Source of the DNA: Amycolatopsis nivea
GTDB taxonomy: Bacteria > Actinomycetota > Actinomycetes > Mycobacteriales > Pseudonocardiaceae
Length of the DNA stretch: 64,000 nt
Direction: 5' to 3'
NCBI RefSeq assembly: GCF_004522235.1
Contig: NZ_SDLT01000040.1
Location: 20,798 to 84,797 of the forward strand
Shown here piece after piece: positions 47,227-55,521 of this stretch. The stretch's first letter is position 1. Every line of letters begins with the position of its first letter. A program made the position numbers and the translations under genes. The notes under the pieces were generated by a model. That model did not search any database and was not told the DNA's origin. It saw nothing but the letters and a program-made list of their open reading frames with translations.

Positions 47227-48624
47227 TCAGACACGACCCAATCGGCTGACGAGAACCGCCGACGCCACCGGGTGCGCGCCGCCCGCGCGGACCGAGTCCG
47301 CGACCGCCCGGTCGGATGTCGCGACGACCATCGGACGGCCCTTCGGCTCGGCCGCGACCAGCGACCGGATCACGTCGTCGGCAAGCACGCCACGCTCGGA
47401 AAACAGCACCCGCACCCCGCGCGGCACCGCGGCGGGCACCGACAGCACGCCGGCCCCGTCGAACACCACCGTGACCTCCGCCGACGTGCGCGCCGCCAGT
47501 GCCGAGAGCTGATGCACCAGCCGGTCTCGCTGATCGGCCAGCGCCAGTTCCGGGTAACCCGTTTTGGTGACGTTGTAGCCGTCCACGATGAGATGGACGT
47601 TCGGCAACGCCAGATGCCGGTCGAGCGCCGTGACGTCCTGGATCCGCCCGCCCGGGCCGAGTCCGGACCGCGCGCCGCTCACCATGTCGGCAGGGCGCGC
47701 GCCGCGGTCGCCCAAAGCCAGTTCGCGGCGCAGGCCGTGCACCGCGCCGTCGATCGTGTCCACCAGCAATGCCAGCCGGACCTCGTCGGCCTCCCTGGCT
47801 TCGCGCGCCGACTGGCGGGCCATCTCCGCGTCCGCGACCGCCCGTTCGGCGCGAGTGCGTTCCGCGGCGACCCGGCGACGTTCCCGGTCGAGTTGCACGT
47901 TCAGCATCTCGATCTCGCGTTCCCGCGTCGCGCCCCCGTCGGCCAGTTCGGCGCGCGCCGCCTCGGCCGCGTCCTTGGCCTGCCGCAGCAGCACGCCCTG
48001 CTCGCGCAGCCGGCGCAGCAGCTTCTCGACCTCGGCCTCGCGTTCGCCGCGCGCGCTCTCGACCGCTCCGCGCGCCTCTTCCAGTTCGGCGCGCAGCTCA
48101 GCGATTTCGACTTCCAACCGCTGGTTCCGGGCCAGCGCCGCGTCCCGCTCAGCGCGCAGCGCGGTTTCCTCGGCGTTCTTCGCCACCAGCCGCACGCGTC
48201 CGGCCGCGCCGGATTCGCCGAGCAGCACCGCGGCGGCAGCGGCCGAGACGGAGTCCGAAACGTTCGGGTCCAGCGCGTCGGTCCGGTGCTCGCGCAGCCA
48301 TTCCAGGACCGCGGTCCGGAACTGCGCCGAATCCCCTAACGCCGTGAGCAGCGCGGTGCCGCCAAGCTTCGCGCGCTTGGCGGGGGCGAATTTCGCGACC
48401 GGCCGCAGCTGCCGCGGCACGTCCGCGACCGGCAGTTTCGCGACCGCGGCCGCGGCCAGTTCGGCGATCCGCTCGCGCACCGCCTCCGGCAGGCTCGTCC
48501 ACGTCGCCGGTTCCGGACACGTCCCCGGTTCGGCGGCCTCGGCGTCCTCTCCCGCCCGCGCCGGAACCGCCGAGGGGCCGACGGCCTCCGCGGCTTCTTC
48601 CGGTTCGACGGGCTGAGGGTGCAT
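47227..48624 (-). CDS. NYN-domain (PIN-like) putative ribonuclease with coiled coil
   Basis: A 465-residue protein. Residues ~1-150 are helical. Residues ~150-300 are a long charged coiled coil (EVEIAELRAELEEARGAVES). Residues ~325-465 are a NYN/YacP-like PIN domain, beginning VHLIVDGYNVTKTGYPELAL with the catalytic-type Asp and Asn, then VTVVFDGAG, RVLFSERGVLADDVIRSLVA and VVATSDRAVADSVRAGG with further acidic residues. NYN domains cut RNA with metal ions. I chose the ATG at 48624; a longer GTG start adds low-complexity sequence. It diverges from the DEDDh nuclease gene by 120 bases, so two nucleic-acid enzymes share a promoter region. Confidence 0.85.
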   Translation of the reverse strand: MHPQPVEPEEAAEAVGPSAVPARAGEDAEAAEPGTCPEPATWTSLPEAVRERIAELAAAAVAKLPVADVPRQLRPVAKFAPAKRAKLGGTALLTALGDSAQFRTAVLEWLREHRTDALDPNVSDSVSAAAAAVLLGESGAAGRVRLVAKNAEETALRAERDAALARNQRLEVEIAELRAELEEARGAVESARGEREAEVEKLLRRLREQGVLLRQAKDAAEAARAELADGGATREREIEMLNVQLDRERRRVAAERTRAERAVADAEMARQSAREAREADEVRLALLVDTIDGAVHGLRRELALGDRGARPADMVSGARSGLGPGGRIQDVTALDRHLALPNVHLIVDGYNVTKTGYPELALADQRDRLVHQLSALAARTSAEVTVVFDGAGVLSVPAAVPRGVRVLFSERGVLADDVIRSLVAAEPKGRPMVVATSDRAVADSVRAGGAHPVASAVLVSRLGRV

Positions 48625-48730
48625 TGGTCCAGGGTAGGCCCCGCCGCCGGATCCCGCGCCGCACCGGCCCGTTCCGCTGGTCACCATCGGGCCACGGGCG
48701 GCGCGCGCGAAGATTGTCGGTGGTCGGCCC

Positions 48731-48736
48731 TACTGT
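48731..48736 (+). promoter_or_regulatory. -10 box of a probable leaderless transcript (DEDDh nuclease gene)
   Basis: TACTGT at 48731-48736 matches TANNNT and ends 8 bases before the ATG at 48745, with no ribosome-binding site between. Confidence 0.4.
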
Positions 48737-48744
48737 GCGCGATC

Positions 48745-50463
48745 ATGGAGACCCGACCGAGGCCGGACCAGGCTCAGCTGGCGTTCGACGAGCTCGGCAC
48801 CCCGCTGCGGGACACCACGTTCGTCGTGTTCGACCTCGAGACCACCGGCACCAAGCCGGGGCCGGACGGGATCACCGAGATCGGCGCGGTCAAGGTCCGC
48901 GCCGGCCAGGTGCTGGGCGAGTTCGCGACGCTGGTCAACCCGGGCACGCCGATCCCGCCGCAGATCGTCGAGCTGACCGGGATCACGCAGGCGATGGTCT
49001 ACGACGCGCCGCGGATCGAACGCGTGCTGCCCGCGTTCCTGGAGTTCATCGCGGGCACCGTGCTGGTCGCGCACAACTCCGGCTTCGACACCAGCTTCAT
49101 GAAGGCCGCCTGCGAAGGACACGGCTACGTCTGGCCGCGTCCCACCGTCGTCTGCACGGTGAAGCTGGCGCGCCGCGTCATCCCGAGAGAAGAAGCGCGC
49201 AGCTACCGGTTGTCGTCGCTGTCCATGCTGCTCGGCGCGCGCACCCGGCCGACGCACCGCGCACTCGACGACGCCCGCGCCACCACCGACGTCCTGCACG
49301 CGTTGCTGGAGCGCGTCGGCAACCTCGGCGTGCACACCGTCGAGGAGCTGATCGACTACCTCCCGGGCGTCACGCCAGCCCAGCGGCGCAAGCGAAACCT
49401 CGCCGCCGACCTCCCGTCGCGGCCCGGCGTGTACCTCTTCAAGGGTCCGCGCGACGAAGTCCTGTACGTAGGCACCGCGCGCGACCTGAGACGGCGCGTG
49501 CGCACGTATTTCACCGGTTCCGAGAGCCGGGGCCGGATCCGGGAAATGGTCGCGCTGGCGGAGCGGGTGGACGCCATCGAGTGCGCGCATTCCCTCGAAG
49601 CCGAGATCCGCGAACTGCGCCTGATCGCCGCGCACCGGCCCGCCTACAACCGGCGTTCGAAAAACCCGCACCACGGCTGGTGGATCAGCCTCACCGACGA
49701 GGCTTTCCCGCGGCTTTCCGTGGTCCGTCTGCCGCGCGCGGGCACGCTCGGGCCGTTCCGCAGCCAAGCCGACGCGCGCACGGCCGCCGAGACTCTCGCC
49801 GACGCTTCCGGATTGCGCACTTGCACCCAACGCATCTCCGCCACCGCCGCGTCCGGCACCCCGTGTGTCCTGGCGGAACTCGGCCGTTGCGGAGCCCCGT
49901 GCGCGGGCAGGCAGACCGTCGCCGACTACTCCCCCGCTGTCGAGGCTGCTCGCGGGCTCATCGCCGGTCACGACGGGCGTCCGCTGCACCTGGCGGCGGC
50001 GCGGCTGGAGGAGATGGCCGAGCGAAGGCATTACGAACAGGCCGCGCGCCACCGCGACGAACTGGCCGGGCTCGTCCGCGCCGTCGGCCGCGCACACCGG
50101 CAGGCCGCGCTCGCGTCGGTCGCGGAACTCATCGCGGCGGCCCCGGACGGCAACGGCGGCTGGGAACTGTCCGTCATCCGCCACGGCAGGCTCGCCTCCG
50201 CGGGAGTCGCCCGCCGTGGGGTGCCGCCGATGCCGGTGGTCGAATCCCTCGTCGCCGCTGGGGAAACCGTGCTGCCCGGCGACGGTCCGCTGCGTGGGGC
50301 TCCCGGCGAGGAGGTCGGAATCCTGCTGCGCTGGCTCGCCCGGCCGGGGACCCGGCTCGTCCGCACCACCCGGCCGTGGGCCGAGCCCGCCGCCGTCGCC
50401 GGATGGCAATCCTGGCTCGCCCGGGTCGCCGACGCCCGGTCGCTCGAACACGTCGCGGGCTGA
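48745..50463 (+). CDS. DEDDh exonuclease fused to UvrC-like GIY-YIG endonuclease domain
   Basis: A 572-residue two-nuclease fusion. Residues ~25-185 are a DnaQ-like 3'-5' exonuclease with the complete DEDDh set: Asp30 and Glu32 (VVFDLETTGTKPG), Asp115 (HNSGFD) and His171 with Asp176 (THRALDDA). Residues ~225-305 are a GIY-YIG domain (GVY at 228-230 and YVG at 241-243, then TARDLRRRVRTYF and the glutamate-bearing HSLEAEIRELRLI segment). Later parts contain a cysteine cluster (LGRCGAPCAGRQ) and a UVR-like helix pair (LEEMAERRHYEQAARHRDEL), as in UvrC. Mycobacteria encode the same fusion next to trpD and ctaE (recalled as Rv2191). A role in repair or nucleic-acid processing is inferred. It runs close to the gene at 50546. 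Confidence 0.9.
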   Translation: METRPRPDQAQLAFDELGTPLRDTTFVVFDLETTGTKPGPDGITEIGAVKVRAGQVLGEFATLVNPGTPIPPQIVELTGITQAMVYDAPRIERVLPAFLEFIAGTVLVAHNSGFDTSFMKAACEGHGYVWPRPTVVCTVKLARRVIPREEARSYRLSSLSMLLGARTRPTHRALDDARATTDVLHALLERVGNLGVHTVEELIDYLPGVTPAQRRKRNLAADLPSRPGVYLFKGPRDEVLYVGTARDLRRRVRTYFTGSESRGRIREMVALAERVDAIECAHSLEAEIRELRLIAAHRPAYNRRSKNPHHGWWISLTDEAFPRLSVVRLPRAGTLGPFRSQADARTAAETLADASGLRTCTQRISATAASGTPCVLAELGRCGAPCAGRQTVADYSPAVEAARGLIAGHDGRPLHLAAARLEEMAERRHYEQAARHRDELAGLVRAVGRAHRQAALASVAELIAAAPDGNGGWELSVIRHGRLASAGVARRGVPPMPVVESLVAAGETVLPGDGPLRGAPGEEVGILLRWLARPGTRLVRTTRPWAEPAAVAGWQSWLARVADARSLEHVAG

Positions 50464-50545
50464 GAAGCCCCGCCGCACCATGCGCGGGCGTGTTCCCGGC
50501 TACGATCGCGCACGTCGGTTACCGCCAGGAAGTGGGAGGAACGCT

Positions 50546-50830
50546 GTGATCACGGCGATCGTGCTGATCAACGTAGAGGCCGAGGAAATCCCGCAGGCCG
50601 CGCAGGCGATCGCGGACCTCGACCAGGTGTCCGAGGTCTACTCGTGCGCCGGGGACGTCGACCTCATCGCCACCGTGCGCGTGCAGGCCCACGAAGACCT
50701 CGCCGACCTGATCCCCGGCCGCATCGGCAAGGTCCGCGGCGTCCTCGACACCGTCACCCACATCGCGTTCCGGTCCTACTCCCGCGCCGACACCGACTCC
50801 GCGTTCGAGATCGGCGTCGAAGGAGCCTGA
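50546..50830 (+). CDS. Stand-alone Lrp/AsnC ligand-binding (RAM) domain protein
   Basis: A 94-residue protein consisting only of the RAM domain of the Lrp/AsnC family: ITAIVLINVEAEEIPQAAQA, then SEVYSCAGDVDLIATVRVQA and GVLDTVTHIAFRSY. There is no helix-turn-helix. Such short proteins form ring-like oligomers that bind amino acids and can modulate other regulators. The start is GTG at 50546 with a very good GGGAGGA ribosome-binding site. It lies between the DEDDh nuclease and the twin acetyltransferase genes. Confidence 0.9.
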   Translation: MITAIVLINVEAEEIPQAAQAIADLDQVSEVYSCAGDVDLIATVRVQAHEDLADLIPGRIGKVRGVLDTVTHIAFRSYSRADTDSAFEIGVEGA

Positions 50831-50850
50831 GAATTGTCGTACCCCCGGGC

Positions 50851-50856
50851 TAACGT
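50851..50856 (+). promoter_or_regulatory. -10 box of a probable leaderless transcript (first GNAT gene)
   Basis: TAACGT at 50851-50856 ends exactly 7 bases before the ATG at 50864. The second GNAT copy has the same arrangement with TACCGT. Confidence 0.45.
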
Positions 50857-50863
50857 CCGGGGC

Positions 50864-51316
50864 ATGACGACACTGCGGCTGGCCGAGGTCACCAGCGACA
50901 ACGTGGGCGCGGCCTGCGATCTGTCGGTGGCGCCGCACCAGGAGCGCTACGTGGCCCCGGTCGCCCGTTCGCTGGCCGAGGCCTACCCCCAGCCGGGCGT
51001 CGCGTGGCCGAGGCTGGTCTACGCCGGCGACGATCTCGTCGGCTTCGTCATGGCCGCCTTCGATCCGGGCTGTCCGATCGACTACTTCCGCTGCGGCATC
51101 TGGCGGCTGAACATCTCGGCCGAGCACCAGAAAAAGGGCTACGGGAAGTTCGCCGTCGAAGCGGTACTGGCCGAAGCTCGCCGCCGCGGGCAGGAATCGG
51201 CGACAGTGCTTTGGGTGCCCGGCGAGCACAGTCCGGAGCCGTTTTATCTGCGGCTGGGATTCCAGCCCACCGGCCAGCAGCACGAGGGCGAGGTCGTGGC
51301 CCGCATCCAGCTCTGA
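50864..51316 (+). CDS. GNAT-family N-acetyltransferase, first of a tandem pair
   Basis: A 150-residue acetyltransferase of the GNAT (SpeG/diamine-type) group. The acetyl-CoA loop is seen in LNISAEHQKKGYGKFAVEAV, with the Q/RxxGxG/A consensus as QKKGYG, after the strand GFVMAAFDP. The C-terminal PEPFYLRLGFQPTGQ with its tyrosine and 'LGF' is also typical. The acceptor may be a polyamine or amine-containing compound, judging from family resemblance only. I chose the ATG at 50864 over 50834 because it matches the start of the second copy (MTT.RL.EVT.DNV) and the leaderless promoter spacing. It is about two-thirds identical by eye to its neighbour at 51346. Confidence 0.88.
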   Translation: MTTLRLAEVTSDNVGAACDLSVAPHQERYVAPVARSLAEAYPQPGVAWPRLVYAGDDLVGFVMAAFDPGCPIDYFRCGIWRLNISAEHQKKGYGKFAVEAVLAEARRRGQESATVLWVPGEHSPEPFYLRLGFQPTGQQHEGEVVARIQL

Positions 51317-51332
51317 ACCCCGGCGGCAGCGC

Positions 51333-51338
51333 TACCGT
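51333..51338 (+). promoter_or_regulatory. -10 box of a probable leaderless transcript (second GNAT gene)
   Basis: TACCGT at 51333-51338 ends exactly 7 bases before the ATG at 51346, copying the arrangement of the first GNAT gene. Confidence 0.45.
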
Positions 51339-51345
51339 AATTCGC

Positions 51346-51798
51346 ATGACGACCCCGAGACTGGTCGAAGTCACGGTCGACAATGTGGAAGACGCCTGCG
51401 ATCTCAAAGTGGCGAAGCATCAACGCGACTACGTCGCCCCGGTCGCCTGCTCGCTCGCCGAAGCCTATGTCCAGCACGAAATCGCCTGGCCGAGGCTGAT
51501 CTACGCCGGGAAGAAACTCGTCGGCTTCGTCATGGCCGCGTTCGACCCGGACAACCCGACCGACTACTACCGCCACTACCTGTGGCGGCTGAACATCGCC
51601 GCCAAACACCAGAAAAAGGGCTACGGACGGTTCGCCGTCGAGGCGGTGCTGGCCGAAGCGCGCCGTCGCGACGCCGAATTCGTCACGGTCAGCTGGATGC
51701 CGGGCAAGCACAGCCCCGGCCCCTTCTACCAACAGCTGGGCTTCCGGCCGACCGGCGAAATGGACGACGACGAGATCGTCGCCCGCATCCAGCTCTGA
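51346..51798 (+). CDS. GNAT-family N-acetyltransferase, second of a tandem pair
   Basis: A 150-residue protein of the same length as its neighbour at 50864 and clearly its duplicate: LVEVTVDNVEDACDLKVAKH against LAEVTSDNVGAACDLSVAPH, LNIAAKHQKKGYGRFAVEAV against LNISAEHQKKGYGKFAVEAV, and the common ending EIVARIQL / EVVARIQL. The acetyl-CoA loop QKKGYG is unchanged. Differences concentrate in the middle (DNPTDYYRHYLW versus GCPIDYFRCGIW), where substrate contacts would lie, so the two may acetylate different amines. It ends at a terminator hairpin shared with qcrB. Confidence 0.88.
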   Translation: MTTPRLVEVTVDNVEDACDLKVAKHQRDYVAPVACSLAEAYVQHEIAWPRLIYAGKKLVGFVMAAFDPDNPTDYYRHYLWRLNIAAKHQKKGYGRFAVEAVLAEARRRDAEFVTVSWMPGKHSPGPFYQQLGFRPTGEMDDDEIVARIQL

Positions 51799-51806
51799 AA
51801 CACGAG

Positions 51807-51839
51807 AAGGCCCCTCCCTCGCGATGAGGAAGGGGCCTT
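51807..51839. terminator. Bidirectional terminator between the GNAT gene and qcrB
   Basis: Arms AAGGCCCCTCCCTC and GAGGAAGGGGCCTT (14 bases, one mismatch) around a 5-base loop, placed 8 bases after the GNAT stop and 17 bases before the qcrB stop. Confidence 0.85.
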
Positions 51840-51856
51840 CCGGCGTTCTGCGGGAC

Positions 51857-53503
51857 TCAGTGCCCGGAACCGACCTCGGTCGACTCCTCGGTGCCCTCGA
51901 GCTTCCCGTGCCCGTTCCCGCGAGCGCGCTCGAGCGCCTTCGACTCCTCCGCCGGGTCCGGCGTCCAGATCGAACCCGGGACAGCGGTGCCCGCGGTGCC
52001 GAGCTTGTTCATCTTCTTCGGCACCGCCGCGCCCTGGTACTCGAGCGGGATGGCGTGGCCGTGGCTGTCCGTGCCGGCCAGCGGCTGGTGGATCTCGATG
52101 AACTCGCCGTGCGGGAGCCGCTTGATGATGCCGGTCTCGACACCGTGCTCCAGCACTTCCCGGTCGGACCGCTGCAGGCCGAGGCAGATCCGGTAGGTGA
52201 CGTAGTACGCGATCGGCGGCACGATCAGCACGCCGATGCGCCCGGCCCACGTCGTCGCGTTCAGCGAGATGTCGAACTGGTCGGCGATGATGTCGTTGAA
52301 GCCGGACAGTTCGAGCATCGCGAAGAACCCGAGCGCCATCATGCCCAGCGAGGTGCGGACCGGTGCGTCGCGCGGCCGCTGGAGCAGGTTGTGGTGCGCG
52401 TTGTCCTTCGTCAGCTTCCGTTCCAGGAACGGATACGTCAGCAGGATCGCGAACAGCACCGGCATCCCGATACCGCCGGCGAAGAACACCGCCGGGACCG
52501 TGTAGTTGCCCAGGTAGAGCTCCCACGCGGGCCAGATCCGGAGGATGCCGTCCGCCCAGGCCATGTAGAAGTCCGGCTGGGATCCCGCGGACACCATCGA
52601 CGGGTTGTACGGCCCGAAGTTCCACACCGGGTTGATCTGGAACAGGCCGGACATCAGCGCCAGCACGCCCACGACCAGGGTGAAGAACGCGCCGCCCTTG
52701 AGGGCGAAGTACGGCATGATCCGCACGCCGACGACGTTGGTCTCCTTGCGCCGCACGCCCGGGAACTGCGTGTGCTTCTGGTACCAGACCAGCGCGAGGT
52801 GCGCGCCGATCAGGGCCAGCATGATGCCCGGGATCAGCAGGATGTGCAGCGTGTAGAGCCGCGGGATGATCTGGTCGCCGGGGAACTCCCCGCCGAACAG
52901 CGCCCAGTGGATCCAGGTGCCGATCACCGGCACCGACAGCACGATGCCGGACAGGGTCGCGCGGATACCGGTGCCGGACAGCAGGTCGTCCGGGAGCGAG
53001 TAGCCGAAGAAGCCCTCGAACATGCCCAGGATCAGCAGCAGGCCGCCGATGACCCAGTTCGCTTCACGGGGCTTGCGGAACGCGCCGGTGAAGAAGATCC
53101 GGAGCATGTGCACCATCATCGACGCGACGAAGATCAGCGCCGCCCAGTGGTGCAGCTGCCGCACGAACAGGCCGCCGCGCACGTCGAACGAGATGTCCAG
53201 CGTGGTGCGGAACGCCTGGGACATTTGCATGCCCTGCATGTTCGTGAAGCTGCCGTGATACGTGACCTCCTGCATGGAGGGGTCGAAGAACAGCGTCAGG
53301 TACACCCCGGACAGCAGGATGACGATGAAGCTGTACAGCGCGATCTCGCCCAGCAGGAAGGACCAGTGGGTCGGGAACACCTTGTTCATCTGGTGCCGCA
53401 GGCCCTTGGCCAGCTTGTACCGCTGGTCCGCGTTGTCCGCGGCCTCGCCCAGGTGCTTCTGGAGTGCGCTCGTGCCCTTGGTCGGCGTGGTGAGTGAACT
53501 CAT
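51857..53503 (-). CDS. qcrB: Cytochrome bc1 complex cytochrome b subunit
   Basis: QcrB carries the two b-type hemes and the quinol sites of the actinobacterial bc1 complex, which forms a supercomplex with the aa3 oxidase. The 548-residue protein begins with a cytosolic N-terminal part, then the heme-helix regions (WSFLLGEIALYSFIVILLSG, LHHWAALIFVASMMVHMLRI) with paired histidines, the quinol-oxidation motif in the form PVIGTWIHWALFGGEFPGD and the long actinobacterial C-terminal extension rich in charged residues. The ATG at 53503 overlaps the qcrA stop by 4 bases. It is the last gene of the ctaE-qcrC-qcrA-qcrB group. Confidence 0.95.
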   Translation of the reverse strand: MSSLTTPTKGTSALQKHLGEAADNADQRYKLAKGLRHQMNKVFPTHWSFLLGEIALYSFIVILLSGVYLTLFFDPSMQEVTYHGSFTNMQGMQMSQAFRTTLDISFDVRGGLFVRQLHHWAALIFVASMMVHMLRIFFTGAFRKPREANWVIGGLLLILGMFEGFFGYSLPDDLLSGTGIRATLSGIVLSVPVIGTWIHWALFGGEFPGDQIIPRLYTLHILLIPGIMLALIGAHLALVWYQKHTQFPGVRRKETNVVGVRIMPYFALKGGAFFTLVVGVLALMSGLFQINPVWNFGPYNPSMVSAGSQPDFYMAWADGILRIWPAWELYLGNYTVPAVFFAGGIGMPVLFAILLTYPFLERKLTKDNAHHNLLQRPRDAPVRTSLGMMALGFFAMLELSGFNDIIADQFDISLNATTWAGRIGVLIVPPIAYYVTYRICLGLQRSDREVLEHGVETGIIKRLPHGEFIEIHQPLAGTDSHGHAIPLEYQGAAVPKKMNKLGTAGTAVPGSIWTPDPAEESKALERARGNGHGKLEGTEESTEVGSGH

Positions 53504-54651
53504 GACTTACGCTCCCAGAAGGCCGGTCCGATGGCCTCGATGAAATCGCCCTTCGCGATCAAGTATCCCTCTTCGTCAACCGTGATCGGAAGCTGGGCGA
53601 GCGGACGGGTCGCCGGGCCGAAGATCGGCTTCGCGTAGTGCAGGGCGTCGAACTGCGACTGGTGGCACGGGCAGAGGATGCGGTTCGTGCGCTGTTCGTA
53701 CAAGGAGGTCGGGCAGCCGACGTGGCTGCAGATCTTCGTGTACGCGTAGTAGTCGCCGAAGTTGAAGTCCTCCTGGCCCTTGCGCTTGACCACGCGCGCG
53801 GCGTCGGTCGGGCGCAGCCGGATGAGCATGACCGGGTTGTCGACCCGCATCAGCGCCTCGGACAGCTTCTTCTCGTCGCCCTTTTCCGACTCGCGGTAGG
53901 GGAAGACCGTCTCCATCGCGCCCGCGTCCAGGTCCTCGGCCTTGACCAGCGCGACGCCTTCCTTGACGTCGGCTTCGAGGTTGCCGGTGTTGCGGCGCAG
54001 GTAGACCTTCTCGCCAGGGAAGTTCGGCAGCCAGCCGGTGTGCCAGAGGCCGTCCCGGTTGTCGGAGTCCGTCCACGGGCTCTTGATGAAGGACGCGATC
54101 GGCAGCGCCGCCACCGCGAGGCCGAGCGCGCCCGCACCCGCGCCCGCGGTGCGCTTGATCAGCGACCGGCGGGCGATGCCGTTGCGGGTCCCGGCGTCGG
54201 CGAGGTGGGCCAGGATGGTGGCCCGGTCGACCTCCGCGGACGGGCCGTCGCTGCGCTGCTGCACCGAGACCTCGTGCGGGACGAACTTCTTGGTGTAGAG
54301 GATCACGCCGATGCCGAGCGCCAGCACCGCGAGACCGAGCGTGACGCCGAGCGCCGGGGTGTAGAGGCTGTAGGTCGAGTGCCCGCTGGGGTCGCTCGGG
54401 TCCTTGTACTCCCACCACTTCGGCCAGGCCATCACGACCACGAACGCCAGGCCGGCGAGCGCCGACAGGGCGAACCAGAACGCGACGAGGCGCTGCGCGC
54501 GACGCTCCGCGCGGGTGCCCTCGACCGGCCACGGCTCCGGGTACTCGACGATTTCGACGCCGTCCAGCTGACCGCCGAGCTTGAGCAGCTCGTCGCGGTC
54601 CATCTCAGCCAGCTCCGCCTCCGAGGGCGGCTTGGGCCCTTCGGCACTCAT
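53500..54651 (-). CDS. qcrA: Cytochrome bc1 complex Rieske iron-sulfur subunit
   Basis: QcrA holds the [2Fe-2S] cluster that accepts electrons from quinol. The 383-residue protein has the actinobacterial form with three membrane helices (LVAFWFALSALAGLAFVVVM, LGVTLGLAVLALGIGVILY, and the twin-arginine-like RRSLIKRTAGAGAGALGLAV helix) and the cluster-binding boxes CSHVGC and CPCHQSQFD. The ATG at 54651 overlaps the qcrC stop by 4 bases (ATGA), and its stop overlaps the qcrB start likewise. The frame stays open upstream into qcrC, but the coupled start and normal family length favour 54651. Confidence 0.95.
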   Translation of the reverse strand: MSAEGPKPPSEAELAEMDRDELLKLGGQLDGVEIVEYPEPWPVEGTRAERRAQRLVAFWFALSALAGLAFVVVMAWPKWWEYKDPSDPSGHSTYSLYTPALGVTLGLAVLALGIGVILYTKKFVPHEVSVQQRSDGPSAEVDRATILAHLADAGTRNGIARRSLIKRTAGAGAGALGLAVAALPIASFIKSPWTDSDNRDGLWHTGWLPNFPGEKVYLRRNTGNLEADVKEGVALVKAEDLDAGAMETVFPYRESEKGDEKKLSEALMRVDNPVMLIRLRPTDAARVVKRKGQEDFNFGDYYAYTKICSHVGCPTSLYEQRTNRILCPCHQSQFDALHYAKPIFGPATRPLAQLPITVDEEGYLIAKGDFIEAIGPAFWERKS

Positions 54652-55466
54652 GCCTTCGATCCAATCCACAGCGTAATGCCGACGAGCGCGGCGATTCCGA
54701 CGACGAAGGCGATGACGCCTTCGGAGGCGGGGCCGACCCCGCCGAGACCGTTGCCGCCCGGGTCGTTGTTGCCGTCGGACACCGACTTGACGTAGGCGAT
54801 GATGTCCTTCTTCTCCTCGGCGCTGAGCTGGCGGTCGGAGAACTTCGGCATGTTCTGCGGCCCGGTGAGCATCGCGTCGTAGATCTGCTCCTCGGTGGCC
54901 GGGTCGAGCGGCGGCGCGTACTTGCCCGCCGACAGCGCGCCCCCGCGGCCGGTGAAGTTGTGGCACGAGGCGCAGTTGAGCCGAAACAGCTCGCCGCCGC
55001 GCGCCGGGTCGTTGCCGCGCAGCGCCTCGCCGCGCTCCTCCGGACGCTGCGCGCCGCCGCCGTGCGCCTGCACGTAGGCACCGACCGCGTCGATCTCGCT
55101 CGGGGTCAGCTTCGGCGGCTTGCGGGCGATCTGCGCCTCCTGGCGCGCCGCGGGCATCCGGCCGGAGGAAGTCTGGAAGTAGACGGCCGCGTCGCCGATG
55201 CCGATGAGGCTCGGACCGCGGTCCTTGACGCCCTCGAGGTTCGCGCCGTGGCACTCGATGCAGGTGTTGTTGTAGACCTGCTCGCCCTGGCGCAGCAGCG
55301 CCGGGTCGCCCTGCGCCTGCGCGGTCTGCGGTTCCGGGGCGAACACGGCGTACAGGGCGCCGGCCCCCACCAGGGCGACGCCGAGTGCGAGCACGCCCGC
55401 GAGGCGCCTGCGCATCTTCGAGCGCGCGCGGAACCGGCGCTCCGAGGATTTGGTGCTGGTGGTCAT
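54648..55466 (-). CDS. qcrC: Cytochrome bc1 complex diheme cytochrome c subunit
   Basis: QcrC replaces the usual cytochrome c1 plus soluble cytochrome c in actinobacteria and passes electrons directly to the aa3 oxidase. The 272-residue protein has an N-terminal membrane helix (RLAGVLALGVALVGAGALYA), two c-type heme sites, C69-I-E-C72-H73 and C165-A-S-C168-H169, with distal methionine candidates (NMPKFSD), and a C-terminal anchor (GVIAFVVGIAALVGITLWIG). It lies 55 bases after ctaE and overlaps qcrA by 4 bases. Confidence 0.95.
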   Translation of the reverse strand: MTTSTKSSERRFRARSKMRRRLAGVLALGVALVGAGALYAVFAPEPQTAQAQGDPALLRQGEQVYNNTCIECHGANLEGVKDRGPSLIGIGDAAVYFQTSSGRMPAARQEAQIARKPPKLTPSEIDAVGAYVQAHGGGAQRPEERGEALRGNDPARGGELFRLNCASCHNFTGRGGALSAGKYAPPLDPATEEQIYDAMLTGPQNMPKFSDRQLSAEEKKDIIAYVKSVSDGNNDPGGNGLGGVGPASEGVIAFVVGIAALVGITLWIGSKA

Positions 55467-55521
55467 CTTGCGGCAACCCTTGCTGTCAGTTCAGGCCGTT
55501 TTGTGGTGGGCGGTGCGGAGA

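Noticed and set aside
53500..55476. 658-codon reading of qcrA
   Set aside because: The first part runs through qcrC in another frame. The coupled ATG at 54651 gives a normal-length Rieske protein.
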